From CAZJHX01 sp964545715 (lineage in GTDB: Bacteria; Myxococcota_A; UBA9042; GCA-2863065), in NCBI GenBank assembly GCA_964545715.1, contig CAZJHX010000184.1:1-19750 (forward strand): a stretch of DNA of 19,750 bases. The letters run 5' to 3'. Position numbers and translations under genes: made by a program. Each line of letters opens with the position of its first letter. Position 1 is the stretch's first letter. Below, one piece after another: positions 1-7,229 of the stretch. The notes beneath the pieces were generated by a model, which worked only from the letters and a program-made list of their open reading frames with translations, made no database searches and was not told where the DNA came from.

Positions 1-1
1 A

Positions 2-244
2 TCGCTTGCCGAGGTGCCCTGGAGCTTTGGTGCGAGCCACGTCATCGTGGAGTGGATCCCGCGCGACGACGTACACGTGCGCGGTTGGCCATCCCGCCTG
101 GGCGTGCAGATTTCGGACTGGTACACCGAGGCCAACTTCGTGGCGGCGATGTCTGCACGATACCCTCGGGTCCAATCCGTGCCGTCGGGAGAAGCCGCGA
201 CCGGGGAAGCCGGCAAGCGCGTCATGTATCTACTCAGCCGGTAA
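2..244 (+). CDS. C-terminal fragment, probable SAM-dependent methyltransferase
   Basis: This open frame enters from the left edge and stops at TAA 242-244, leaving about 80 C-terminal residues. It contains VIVEWIPRDD near the start of the visible part, then SDWYTEANFVAAMSARYP, and ends in RVMYLLSR. That order (V-E-x-[VI]-P-[KR]-x-D, then a Y-T-E-x-[NG]-F segment, then a short terminal strand x-x-x-Y-L) resembles the C-terminal end of class I SAM methyltransferases often found in polysaccharide and nodulation-factor-like clusters. The assignment is from memory of the family, and the SAM-binding part lies outside the window, so the substrate is unknown. The neighbouring flippase and polymerase support a role in modifying a surface sugar or its carrier. 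Its 3' end overlaps the convergent flippase gene by 15 bp. Confidence 0.5.
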   Translation, partial: SLAEVPWSFGASHVIVEWIPRDDVHVRGWPSRLGVQISDWYTEANFVAAMSARYPRVQSVPSGEAATGEAGKRVMYLLSR

Positions 245-1822
245 GGAGCGCTGGGAGCGTACCGCTCGTAGCCGCGTGAGGATCGTCTCCGTCAGCTCCG
301 CGGCAAAGACCCGACAACCGATTCCGTACAACATGACGGCGGTTCCGCCAACCGCGACCAGCTGCACGAGGTTCCGCCCCGGCAGCGATTGGGGCACCAA
401 CTCACCCAGCAGCCACGCAGCGCCGACCGCGACGGTGCCCAGGAGCGCCGGTGTCAGATAAACCCGCGCGATGTCCGACCAGCCCCGCCCGGCCGGCCGA
501 ATGGCGACCCACAGATAGGCCGGACCGATCAGCGCTGAGTAGATCGACACGACCACCGCGACACGTATCGAGCCGCCCGTCGCCGCCGCCCCGGCCGTGG
601 CTGCGAGAAAGAGGCACGCGTTGACCAGCGAGATCGTCGCGAAAGCGCCGTAACGCTTTTGGGCCTTGAGCAGCTCGGTGCATGGGCCGGCAACGACCCT
701 GAGCGCCATACCGACGCTCAGGATTTGCAGCAGCACCACGACGCGGCCCCATCTGCTGGCGAACAGCAGGTCGACCAGCGGCGCTGACACGGCTGCCTGG
801 ACCAGGCAAAAAGGAATCCCGACCAGCGCCAACATCCGCATGGCCAGTAGAAAGCCCTCCACCTGGCGCTCCGGGTGGCCGCGCAGCTGACTGAGCGCCG
901 GAAACAGTGCCCGCGAGAACGCGCGAGTGACGAGACTTATCGTCTGGACCGACAACGTGAAGGCAAAAAAGTACATGCCGACAACGGACGTGTCGTGAAA
1001 CACGCCCAGCAGCATGTAGTCCGCCTGCTGCGTCACCAGTATGGCCATGTGGGCAGCGATCAAGGCCACGGAGTCCCGCACGAGGGCCGGCCATCGACTC
1101 GAATCAACGCGTCGGGGAAACCGCAGATTGGACTTCCGCCACAGCGCGACCGTCGCTGCGAGCGTTGATATCGGGACCGGGATGGCAAAGCTCATCGCAC
1201 CTGCGCCGGACCAGGCCAGCGCGCAGGTCAACGCGCTCGCAAAGGCGACGCAACGGATTTCGATCGAGGCGATCGCGGGCATGCGCAAGGCGATCTCCAG
1301 GCGCGCTCTGGGAACGGCTTGCAGCGCCTGGATGGGCGCCGCAATGGCCAGCACGTACACCAGTCTGACGACCTCGGGCTCGTCGTAGACCGCAGCTGCC
1401 CACGGTGCCGCGAGACACATGCCCGCCGCGCCTGCCAGCGCTGCGATAACGCTCAGCCAGGTGGCGGCCGGATACCAGTGTTCAAACGCGGCCTGCGTGC
1501 GGACCAGGATCTCTCGGATGCCCGCCTGCTCGAAGACCTTGAAGAAGACCGCGACCGTGTACGCCAATCCGATTAGCCCAAAGTCCTCAGCCGCGAGAAA
1601 CGCCGCCAGTACGATTTGGGTGACTGTGTTCAGGCCCTTCGATGCGACGAGCGCCAGCAGGTATGCGATGGCGCCGCGGGCCGTTCGACCGCTGAGATCG
1701 CCTGCCGGTGATCGTGAGAGGTGTGCTTGCACTTTTGGTGTGTGCCCGCCGGCCGAGGTTTTGATCGAGACCGTGGCCGGGCGCAACCCAACTGGTGTCT
1801 GGGAAGCACTCTGATCACACAT
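230..1822 (-). CDS. Wzx-type polysaccharide flippase (MATE/MOP superfamily)
   Basis: This multi-spanning inner-membrane protein of up to 530 aa has a dozen or more hydrophobic segments. It would flip lipid-linked oligosaccharide repeat units from the cytoplasmic to the periplasmic face. The first membrane segment carries the typical N-terminal signature of the family, RGAIAYLLALVASKGLNTVT followed by LAAEDFGLIGLA; the [PE]-E-D-[FY]-G motif is characteristic of Wzx/RfbX proteins. A loop with QQADYMLLG and a segment FSRALFPALSQL also fit the family. The ATG at 1822 is the upstream-most reasonable start, but about 50 residues then precede the first helix and their codons look less coding-like than the rest, so a GTG at 1732 or a later start is possible. 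It lies divergent to the Wzy-type polymerase, which makes the pair a Wzx/Wzy-dependent pathway. Confidence 0.85.
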   Translation of the reverse strand: MCDQSASQTPVGLRPATVSIKTSAGGHTPKVQAHLSRSPAGDLSGRTARGAIAYLLALVASKGLNTVTQIVLAAFLAAEDFGLIGLAYTVAVFFKVFEQAGIREILVRTQAAFEHWYPAATWLSVIAALAGAAGMCLAAPWAAAVYDEPEVVRLVYVLAIAAPIQALQAVPRARLEIALRMPAIASIEIRCVAFASALTCALAWSGAGAMSFAIPVPISTLAATVALWRKSNLRFPRRVDSSRWPALVRDSVALIAAHMAILVTQQADYMLLGVFHDTSVVGMYFFAFTLSVQTISLVTRAFSRALFPALSQLRGHPERQVEGFLLAMRMLALVGIPFCLVQAAVSAPLVDLLFASRWGRVVVLLQILSVGMALRVVAGPCTELLKAQKRYGAFATISLVNACLFLAATAGAAATGGSIRVAVVVSIYSALIGPAYLWVAIRPAGRGWSDIARVYLTPALLGTVAVGAAWLLGELVPQSLPGRNLVQLVAVGGTAVMLYGIGCRVFAAELTETILTRLRAVRSQRSLPAE

Positions 1823-1837
1823 GGGCGACGAGCGAAG

Positions 1838-3292
1838 ATGAAGCTTGATCGTAAGGCCGTACTGGTGACCGTTGGGATCGCCGGTGTCGTTGTAACCACC
1901 ATCGCGTTCGTGTCGGTTGTTCTGCTCCTCTCCCGCCGGCAGGCATACGACGACGGCGTCAACGGGCTCGTGTTGGCCTATTGCGGGCTGGCCGTCGTCT
2001 CTGCGCTGTACAGCCTGTCCCAGCTCCGACGTGGGCGTGTGGGCTTGTTCACGCTGGCGATTGCGCACGTCTTCTGGTTTGCGTGGCCGGCTTTCCAGGT
2101 TGTCTCGGGCGGCCGCAGGTGGGGTGACCTTGCGCTATACCCGCTGTCGAACGCCGTGGTCGCCAAGACCAGCTGGCTGATGATCGGGTTTCTGGTGCTC
2201 AACCTCGCCACCTATTTTTGCTGCCGTCGCCGCGGGCGCACAAGCTCGCCCGGCGTTCCGCCAGCGCCTGGTCCCATCCCGTCGGCGCCGGTGCTCGGCA
2301 TCCTCTTTGTGGCAGGACTGCTGCCCTTCATGCTGTTTGGCGGAGGCCCGGAGGACGTGCTGCGGCAGATCATGACGTCGCGCGCGGGCGCCTCGAGCAA
2401 GGGCTGGAAGATGGGAGCGCACATCGTCAACGCCAACGGTCCGATCGTCGTAATCGGCAGGAGCTCGATGGTCGCCTTCTGTGGGATGGCCATCTGGGTT
2501 ACTGCGTTTCGCGGCGAGGCCATGCGCACCCGCACCCGCATCGCGCTTGTCCTGGCGGCGGTGGTAGGGGGCCTCATCACCTGGTTTGACTCCGGTACAC
2601 GTACCTGGACGCTGCTCCTTGTTGGGCCGGCCCTCATCGGCATGCTCGTCAAGCAGATGGGGCAGCGACGCTTTGTCAAAGGCGCTACGCTCGGCGTGAC
2701 CTCCCTGACGCTGCTGGTGATGCTGGTTCAAGCGCAGCGGTTCTATCGTTTCCACGGCTCGTTTGACCGCATCCACAGCGGGGCGGTCATCTGGGTAGAT
2801 GACAACGACTTCTATACCGAGACCGCGATCGCGGTCGATCTGGTGCCACGCCGGCACGCCTTTCTGGAAGAAGTCGAGATCGCCCATTTTCTGACCAACC
2901 CTATCCCGCGGGTATGGTGGCCACAGAAGCCGGTGAGCCAGTCGATCCGTATCTTCAGCCTCGGACGCAGCGGCTTTGACGAATACACGAGGCTCGGTAC
3001 CAGCCGACTCCCCTCGCTGGTCGGCCAGCATTGGATGTCGTTTGGCTTGTGGGGGGTCGTGTTTGCCGGTGTGGCCTGGGGTTTCGGCTTCGCCGCGTTC
3101 GAACGCCTCTACCTGGGGTCGGAGCCGAGGTCGATGATGGCTTTCGTCGCCATGTTGGCCTGCCTGTGGCTGTTTGCGTTGGGGCGCGGAGCATACCCGG
3201 GCTTCCATTACCCGGTGCTCATATCCAGTCTGCTGGTGGCGGTCAGCACGCGGAGGGCCGATTGGAGGGGATTACGATCCGGTGGGTTATGA
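1838..3292 (+). CDS. Wzy-type O-antigen/oligosaccharide repeat-unit polymerase
   Basis: This polytopic membrane protein of 484 aa has roughly ten to twelve hydrophobic segments, matching the size of Wzy polymerases, which join lipid-linked repeat units in the periplasm. Features that fit the family are the GLITWFDSGTRTWTLLLVGP segment (residues about 243-262) and the large periplasmic loop in the second half. That loop holds FLTNPIPRVWWPQKP and a TSRLPSLVGQHWMSFGLWG stretch like the loops of the O-antigen polysaccharide polymerase Wzy and oligosaccharide repeat-unit polymerase families. Sequence conservation in Wzy is low, so the call rests on topology, these motifs and the adjacent flippase. 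The start at ATG 1838 follows a frame that is non-protein-like further upstream; no good ribosome site is visible. The stop lies 7 nt before the next gene. Confidence 0.8.
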   Translation: MKLDRKAVLVTVGIAGVVVTTIAFVSVVLLLSRRQAYDDGVNGLVLAYCGLAVVSALYSLSQLRRGRVGLFTLAIAHVFWFAWPAFQVVSGGRRWGDLALYPLSNAVVAKTSWLMIGFLVLNLATYFCCRRRGRTSSPGVPPAPGPIPSAPVLGILFVAGLLPFMLFGGGPEDVLRQIMTSRAGASSKGWKMGAHIVNANGPIVVIGRSSMVAFCGMAIWVTAFRGEAMRTRTRIALVLAAVVGGLITWFDSGTRTWTLLLVGPALIGMLVKQMGQRRFVKGATLGVTSLTLLVMLVQAQRFYRFHGSFDRIHSGAVIWVDDNDFYTETAIAVDLVPRRHAFLEEVEIAHFLTNPIPRVWWPQKPVSQSIRIFSLGRSGFDEYTRLGTSRLPSLVGQHWMSFGLWGVVFAGVAWGFGFAAFERLYLGSEPRSMMAFVAMLACLWLFALGRGAYPGFHYPVLISSLLVAVSTRRADWRGLRSGGL

Positions 3293-3293
3293 T
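3262..3293 (+). promoter_or_regulatory. candidate leaderless promoter for the 3300 gene
   Basis: TATGAT at 3288-3293 matches the sigma70 -10 consensus at five of six bases. Six bases separate it from the ATG at 3300, so a normal start distance would put +1 at the A of the ATG. The -35 is poor: TTGGAG at 3262-3267 would give a 20-bp spacer. No Shine-Dalgarno is present. Confidence 0.35.
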
Positions 3294-3299
3294 GGCGCG

Positions 3300-4610
3300 A
3301 TGCCGACCAGCGAGTTTTCCGTCGACCGTGTGACCGAGGCCGTGCTCGCCGATGAGCCCACGGCCGCTGCCGCTATTGCGGATGCGCTGGACGCCGGACT
3401 GGGGCTGTCACTGCAGTCGCTGGAGCAGTCCTGGTGGCCGGACGTGGACGTGCTCTGGCTGGCGATCGGGGGCGGCGGTAGAGCTTTCGTGCGGTATCTG
3501 GCCCAGCGTGGCGACTCGCTGCGGCTGCTCACCGGGCGGCCAGACACCTTCAACGCGCTGGCGGCCGGGGCCGAGCCGGCTCGCTCAGAGGTCGAGGTGT
3601 TGGAGTACGCCTTGTTCTATCTGGAGGTGACCCGGTCCATGGCCGTGCCCTCCGCGGTGCTGGAGTGGGGCGCCGAAGAGCTGCTGCCGCGCTGGGCCGC
3701 CGCGCTGGAGGCCGTCACGGGCAGCGCAGAGCACCAACTCGAGCGCATCGGGCGCTTCGCTCGCCTGGTGGCTGCATCGGTTGACGGCCCGGTGAGCCTG
3801 GACGCCGTCCAGCGTGTGATCTCGGCCGTCGGCGGCGCCCAGGACACCGACGGGCCGGTCTTCGAGCACCTGCGGGACGGCGGGTGGAGCGAAGACGACC
3901 TCGACCGGCTGTCGCTGGCCCGCCGGCTGCCACCACAGACGCTGGCCGCCGACGAGTGCCGGCTGTTGGCGCGGGCGCATCGGGCGTTGCCGCCGCATGG
4001 TCCCGCGCGCGCTTATCGGCGCATCGACGCGTTGACGGACGTGATCGGCGGCATCTTTGAGGATGAGCGCATCGCCGGGATCGAGCGCGACTCCGACAGC
4101 GGCGAGATCCAGCGTTTGAACGCGCCCGCCGGGCTGTATGTCAGCCTGCCGATCGCCGTGCTGGAGCCCGTCTCGACGCCGCCGTATGTGTGGCATCAGC
4201 CGGGGTTCACCCTGCACGGCTCGGGCGCGGGCGGTCGCAGCGATTGGCGCTATCAGGGCCCGGGCGGAGGGGCGGCGCCGCTGACCGAGGGCGCCGAGAT
4301 CTACGCCGTGGACACCTTCGGCGGTGTGGCGCTCACGCATCGTTGGGCCGACGGCGGCTGGGCGGTCGCGGCGGTTTCGGACGACGATGACGAGCCGGAG
4401 TTGCCCGGCCAGGTGTGGGCGCAGGAGGCCTTTGTACACGCCGTCCTCCGTGGCGGGGGGCTTGGTCGGCCCGCGGCCCGCGTCAGCACCTCGGGCGCAC
4501 ACTTTGGGGTGGCGGACGTGCTGTTGGGGGTGGGGCAGACCGTCGAGATCGTGCGGCTTCAGGTGTCTGCCGAGGGCGCGGTGCACACCCGCCGAGTGCG
4601 AATTATCTGA
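3300..4610 (+). CDS. hypothetical protein, 436 aa
   Basis: I do not recognise this soluble protein. It has no signal peptide or membrane segment. Residues about 1-250 look alpha-helical and rich in Ala, Glu and Leu, with a WWPDVDVLWLAIGGGGRAFVRYLA stretch split by Gly residues near position 45-65. The second half (about 270-436) reads as a beta-rich domain with many Gly and Val residues, including YVWHQPGFTLHGSG, an acidic DDDDEPE loop at about 403-409, and a final beta strand VHTRRVRII. The ATG at 3300 was chosen because the coding-like sequence begins there; the preceding residues in this frame overlap the polymerase gene and are not protein-like. A TATGAT hexamer ends 6 nt before the ATG and there is no Shine-Dalgarno, so it may have its own leaderless promoter rather than belong to the polysaccharide operon. 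It overlaps the convergent zinc-ribbon gene by 8 bp. Confidence 0.8.
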   Translation: MPTSEFSVDRVTEAVLADEPTAAAAIADALDAGLGLSLQSLEQSWWPDVDVLWLAIGGGGRAFVRYLAQRGDSLRLLTGRPDTFNALAAGAEPARSEVEVLEYALFYLEVTRSMAVPSAVLEWGAEELLPRWAAALEAVTGSAEHQLERIGRFARLVAASVDGPVSLDAVQRVISAVGGAQDTDGPVFEHLRDGGWSEDDLDRLSLARRLPPQTLAADECRLLARAHRALPPHGPARAYRRIDALTDVIGGIFEDERIAGIERDSDSGEIQRLNAPAGLYVSLPIAVLEPVSTPPYVWHQPGFTLHGSGAGGRSDWRYQGPGGGAAPLTEGAEIYAVDTFGGVALTHRWADGGWAVAAVSDDDDEPELPGQVWAQEAFVHAVLRGGGLGRPAARVSTSGAHFGVADVLLGVGQTVEIVRLQVSAEGAVHTRRVRII

Positions 4611-4911
4611 CCTGTCTCAAGGTGCGCGCCTGCCAGATGATCCGCACCACGGCGTACGCGATCACCGTGCCCGCCAGTGCCATCACGGCCCAGCGCGCGG
4701 GCCCGTCGATCTGCGTGTAACCGGCGCTGAAGACCACCGCGCCACCGATCAGCCACTGCCCGGTCTGCGCAGCATATGGCTTGAAGGCCTGATTCGCGTG
4801 CTGCTGGGCGCCGCAGGCCTCGCATCTCAGCTGGCCGTCACCCGCCGGCTGGAGCCTGCTCCGATCGGGGCACTGCTCATTATTACAACGCAATCGGCTC
4901 AAATCGACCAC
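4603..4911 (-). CDS. small zinc-ribbon protein with two membrane helices
   Basis: This 102-aa protein has an N-terminal metal-binding ribbon with Cys9 and Cys14 (C-x4-C), then Cys30 and Cys33 (C-x2-C), so four Cys could bind one zinc. Two hydrophobic helices follow, at about residues 52-66 and 74-93, and a short basic tail (RTLRQVR). The ribbon would face the cytoplasm and the helices anchor it in the inner membrane. The start is GTG at 4911, taken because coding-like sequence begins there; the next gene on the opposite strand starts only 28 bp away. Its 3' end overlaps the 3300 gene by 8 bp. Function is unknown; similar small ribbon-plus-membrane proteins are common and mostly uncharacterised. 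Confidence 0.7.
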   Translation of the reverse strand: MVDLSRLRCNNEQCPDRSRLQPAGDGQLRCEACGAQQHANQAFKPYAAQTGQWLIGGAVVFSAGYTQIDGPARWAVMALAGTVIAYAVVRIIWQARTLRQVR

Positions 4912-4932
4912 GTGCCGATCTTACCGTATAAT
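4904..4932 (+). promoter_or_regulatory. sigma70-like promoter for the 4940 operon, probably leaderless
   Basis: TATAAT at 4927-4932 is a perfect -10 match. TCGACC at 4904-4909 matches the -35 TTGACA at four of six positions, with an ideal 17-bp spacer. A start site 7-8 nt beyond the -10 falls on the ATG at 4940, and no Shine-Dalgarno precedes that codon. The -35 lies inside the first codons of the divergent minus-strand gene, so transcription of the two genes may interfere. Confidence 0.6.
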
Positions 4933-4939
4933 GCGCCGT

Positions 4940-5617
4940 ATGGTGGACATCACACGGGAGCGGATCCGGTTGTCGCCGGCGGAGCTCCTGGCACTCAAAG
5001 GCGCCGTCGGATTTCAGCTGCCGCAGTTTGGACCGCGGGTCTCGGCGGGCGACATCCGCTTGTCGCTGATGCACCAGCCGTGGTTCGTGCGCCACCGCAT
5101 CGTGGAGATCGAGTCCCCCGGCACGTTTCCCGCCTACCAGGTCCACTGCGCGTTCGACACGGCCGGACAGTGCGGGATCCTGACGGGCAACCTGGTGGTT
5201 CTCAACGCGGTGGTCACCGCCGACCCACCCCCACGCCTGGCGGCCGCTGATGATGCCGTGGTCTACGCCAACCTGATCGACCACTGGACCACCGAGAGCC
5301 GCCTGGGCGAGCTGCTCATCCACTCGCTGGACGAGATCCCCTGGTTTGAAGAGCTCGATCCGGTGGAAGAGATGCTGATCGAGGACCTGGGCGAGCAGGT
5401 CGGGCACCTGATGGGGCCGCTGAAAGTGCGCGCCGAGGGCACCGGCTTTGTCGTCGAGAAGTGGCTGCTGATCGCCTGCCAGCTGATCTACCGCGAGCTG
5501 CACGTGTCAGCTGACGGACACGTCGAGCGCCGCGACAAGGTCGTCGACACCGAGCTCCCGTGTCCCAAAGGCGAGATGTGGGGCATGGTCGACGGGCGGC
5601 TCGTCCCGACCGGCTGA
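4940..5617 (+). CDS. hypothetical protein, first gene of a four-gene operon
   Basis: I do not recognise this 225-aa soluble protein. It begins MVDITRERIRL, has no signal peptide and no membrane helix, and is acidic in the middle (PWFEELDPVEEMLIEDLGEQ, about residues 131-150). A possible beta region spans residues 45-95 (IVEIESPGTFPAYQVHCAF and the following strands), and the C-terminus is short and polar. The ATG at 4940 is preferred over the ATG three codons upstream at 4931 because the latter lies across the TATAAT -10 box. The stop TGA overlaps the next start as TGATG at 5615-5619, so the two genes are translationally coupled. The operon context implies its partners are the three following unknown genes. 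Confidence 0.8.
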   Translation: MVDITRERIRLSPAELLALKGAVGFQLPQFGPRVSAGDIRLSLMHQPWFVRHRIVEIESPGTFPAYQVHCAFDTAGQCGILTGNLVVLNAVVTADPPPRLAAADDAVVYANLIDHWTTESRLGELLIHSLDEIPWFEELDPVEEMLIEDLGEQVGHLMGPLKVRAEGTGFVVEKWLLIACQLIYRELHVSADGHVERRDKVVDTELPCPKGEMWGMVDGRLVPTG

Positions 5618-5835
5618 TGTGGTCGCAGTCCGAAAGCCAGGCGGTCGTTCAGCTGCTGGAGCTGTTGGCGGACCGCTACGAGATCGAAGAGTGCCTGGCT
5701 CGCTGCTGGGGCATGCGGTCGGCCGAGCGCGTTGACGGCGTCGAGTACTCGGCCCCGGGTGTCGGCGCCTGGGTGCGTGTGCGCTATCGCGATGACCAGC
5801 TCGTGGCCGCCGTGGTGGTGGGAGGCACACCGTGA
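5617..5835 (+). CDS. small hypothetical protein, 72 aa
   Basis: This small soluble protein begins with a predicted helix (SQAVVQLLELLADRYEIEECLARCWG) and continues with strands ending VRVRYRDDQLVAAVVVGGTP. The ATG at 5617 shares one base with the upstream stop codon (TGATG), and the stop TGA overlaps the next start as GTGA at 5832-5835. Coupled translation and the conserved-looking helix-strand pattern support a real gene despite its size. It could be a small adaptor for its operon partners; no family is recognised. Confidence 0.65.
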   Translation: MWSQSESQAVVQLLELLADRYEIEECLARCWGMRSAERVDGVEYSAPGVGAWVRVRYRDDQLVAAVVVGGTP

Positions 5836-6281
5836 GGATCGCGCTGCGGATCATGCCCCTGGGCGTCCTGACACGCCGGTATCTCGAGTCCGGGACCGAT
5901 CGGCTGGCCGGCGTCTGGGTCGACGCGCCGTTGGTCGCGGGACTGGACGCTGAGCAGCTGGTCGCCCAGCTGGGCCTGGGCTACACGAGTACAGCCGGGC
6001 ACGCCGCGTTTGATGCCGCGCCGATCGGCGCCGTGAGATTTCCGGTGACCCCCGCGGTGCTGAGTCGCAGCGTCGTCTTCTGTGCGGGGGCCGTCAGCGG
6101 CGGGCTTCCCGGCCCCTGCGCGGGCGCGGTGTGGTCGGGCACCGGGTTCACGCCCGGCTCCACGCTGATTCCGGAGTACCGGCTTGCCAATGTGGCCGTC
6201 CCCGAGGTCAGCGAGTTGGTGCGCCTGGACGGCAGCGAGTGGACCGTGCTCAAGCGGCGCATGAAGGGGGCCTGGCGATGA
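5832..6281 (+). CDS. hypothetical protein, 149 aa
   Basis: I do not recognise this protein. It starts with GTG at 5832, supported by GGAGG at 5821-5825 six bases upstream and by the GTGA overlap with the preceding stop. It is soluble and beta-rich, with a Gly/Pro-rich centre (about residues 80-115, SVVFCAGAVSGGLPGPCAGA) that contains its only two cysteines, at positions about 84 and 96. Its last residues are basic (KRRMKGAWR). The stop overlaps the next ATG as ATGA. It is encoded between two other unknown proteins in the same operon. Confidence 0.7.
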   Translation: MRIALRIMPLGVLTRRYLESGTDRLAGVWVDAPLVAGLDAEQLVAQLGLGYTSTAGHAAFDAAPIGAVRFPVTPAVLSRSVVFCAGAVSGGLPGPCAGAVWSGTGFTPGSTLIPEYRLANVAVPEVSELVRLDGSEWTVLKRRMKGAWR

Positions 6282-7117
6282 TCGGGCGTCTCCCCGCGGC
6301 GGTCCGACAGCGCCTGGACGCCGCGTGCCGATGGCCGCAGACGGTCACCCAGCTGCGGGACGCCCTGGGCGAGGCGTTTTTGGAGCTGGACTCGGGCCCG
6401 GTCGCCGAGGCCGTGACGTTTGTGCATCGCCAGACCTGCGCCGTGGTCGAGGCCCCCCTGGACGGTGAGGGGCTCGGCGCCAGGCCCGCCGTCGTGGACG
6501 GGGACGACGCGCGGCTTTACCTGGCGGACCTGTTGGCGCGCCGCGAGACGATCGCCGAGGTGCAGGACATCCTGGCGCAGCTGCAGCACGCACCGCCGAT
6601 CGTGCTCGAGGTCTTTCGCCGCGGCCAGCGTCTGTTGCTTCCGCGGCTGCTGTGCGTTGTGGAGCTGCGCGGCCGTCGTGAGCTGGACAGCCTGCGCATC
6701 CTGGAGCCGGATCGCGGCGCTGCCTCGGTGGATGCCGCGCTGCGACTCATCGAGGACGTGTCGGCGGTCAGCCACCAGTTTGGTGAGGTGCGGCGGCTCG
6801 GCGATGATCGCGGCACACTTCTACTACTAGGAGGCTCGGTCGCGGCGGCCCCGGTGGCGGGCGGTGGCGGCTTTCGGCTGCTCTCTCGCGGCGAGCTGAT
6901 CACGCGCATGAAGACCCACATTGCGCACGCGCGGGACATCGACGCGGCCGACGAGATCGTGGCCACCTGGTACGACTGCTATGGCCGGCGGGAGCGCGTC
7001 GACCCGCTGGGCGGGGCTGTGGTGACCTGGCGCTTGTACCCGCTTGATCTGGATCTGCATCGGGACCCGTCTGGGGTGCATGCGGCACGTTGTGTGGCAG
7101 AAAATACCACAGGCTGA
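6278..7117 (+). CDS. hypothetical protein, last gene of the four-gene operon
   Basis: This 279-aa soluble protein of unknown family starts at ATG 6278, which overlaps the previous stop as ATGA. Residues 1-200 are mainly alpha-helical with beta insertions, including a helix DDARLYLADLLARRETIAEV near 67-86. A Gly/Ala-rich loop (GGSVAAAPVAGGGG, about 187-200) links to a C-terminal part with MKTHIAHARDIDAADEIVAT and a WRLYPLDLDLH strand. The short non-conserved-looking tail (CVAENTTG) is encoded by sequence that also carries the inverted repeat 7093-7111, a candidate upstream activator site for the next promoter. No catalytic motif is visible. Confidence 0.75.
   Translation: MIGRLPAAVRQRLDAACRWPQTVTQLRDALGEAFLELDSGPVAEAVTFVHRQTCAVVEAPLDGEGLGARPAVVDGDDARLYLADLLARRETIAEVQDILAQLQHAPPIVLEVFRRGQRLLLPRLLCVVELRGRRELDSLRILEPDRGAASVDAALRLIEDVSAVSHQFGEVRRLGDDRGTLLLLGGSVAAAPVAGGGGFRLLSRGELITRMKTHIAHARDIDAADEIVATWYDCYGRRERVDPLGGAVVTWRLYPLDLDLHRDPSGVHAARCVAENTTG
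7093..7111. promoter_or_regulatory. candidate enhancer (UAS) for the sigma54 activator
   Basis: TGTGG (7093-7097) and CCACA (7107-7111) form an exact inverted repeat with a 9-bp AT-rich spacer. Its centre lies about 80 bp upstream of the predicted sigma54 transcription start, in the range used by NtrC-family enhancers. A second, looser pair, GTCAA (7130-7134) and TTGAC (7148-7152), lies between it and the promoter. It overlaps the end of the preceding coding region. A five-base dyad can arise by chance. Confidence 0.4.
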
Positions 7118-7154
7118 TTTCGTGTAAATGTCAATAAAAACAGGCAGTTGACTG

Positions 7155-7171
7155 TTGGCACGCTTCTGGCT
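7155..7171 (+). promoter_or_regulatory. sigma54 (-24/-12) promoter
   Basis: The sequence TTGGCACG, four bases, then TGGCT matches the RpoN consensus TTGGCACG-N4-TTGCW with one mismatch in the -12 element. The invariant GG (7157-7158) and GC (7169-7170) are exactly 12 bp apart. This places +1 near 7182 and gives a 48-nt leader before ATG 7230. An NtrC-family activator is encoded two genes downstream. Confidence 0.8.
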
Positions 7172-7217
7172 ATGTCAGTCCGGCGACATCGGGACCACAC
7201 GAGCCCAACCCCGCAAC

Positions 7218-7222
7218 GGAGG
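7218..7222 (+). promoter_or_regulatory. Shine-Dalgarno for the 7230 gene
   Basis: GGAGG lies 7 bases before ATG 7230 and fixes the start. It is one of the strongest ribosome sites in the window, in keeping with the strongly GC-biased codons of this gene. Confidence 0.75.
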
Positions 7223-7229
7223 CCAGACA

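Noticed and set aside
6828..6834. Strong TAGGAGG Shine-Dalgarno-like site inside the 6278 gene
   Set aside because: No start codon follows at a usable distance in an open frame, so an internal start is not supported.
7130..7152. GTCAA-N13-TTGAC as an IHF or second activator site
   Set aside because: It does not match the IHF consensus, and five-base half-sites 13 bp apart are likely by chance in an AT-richer stretch.
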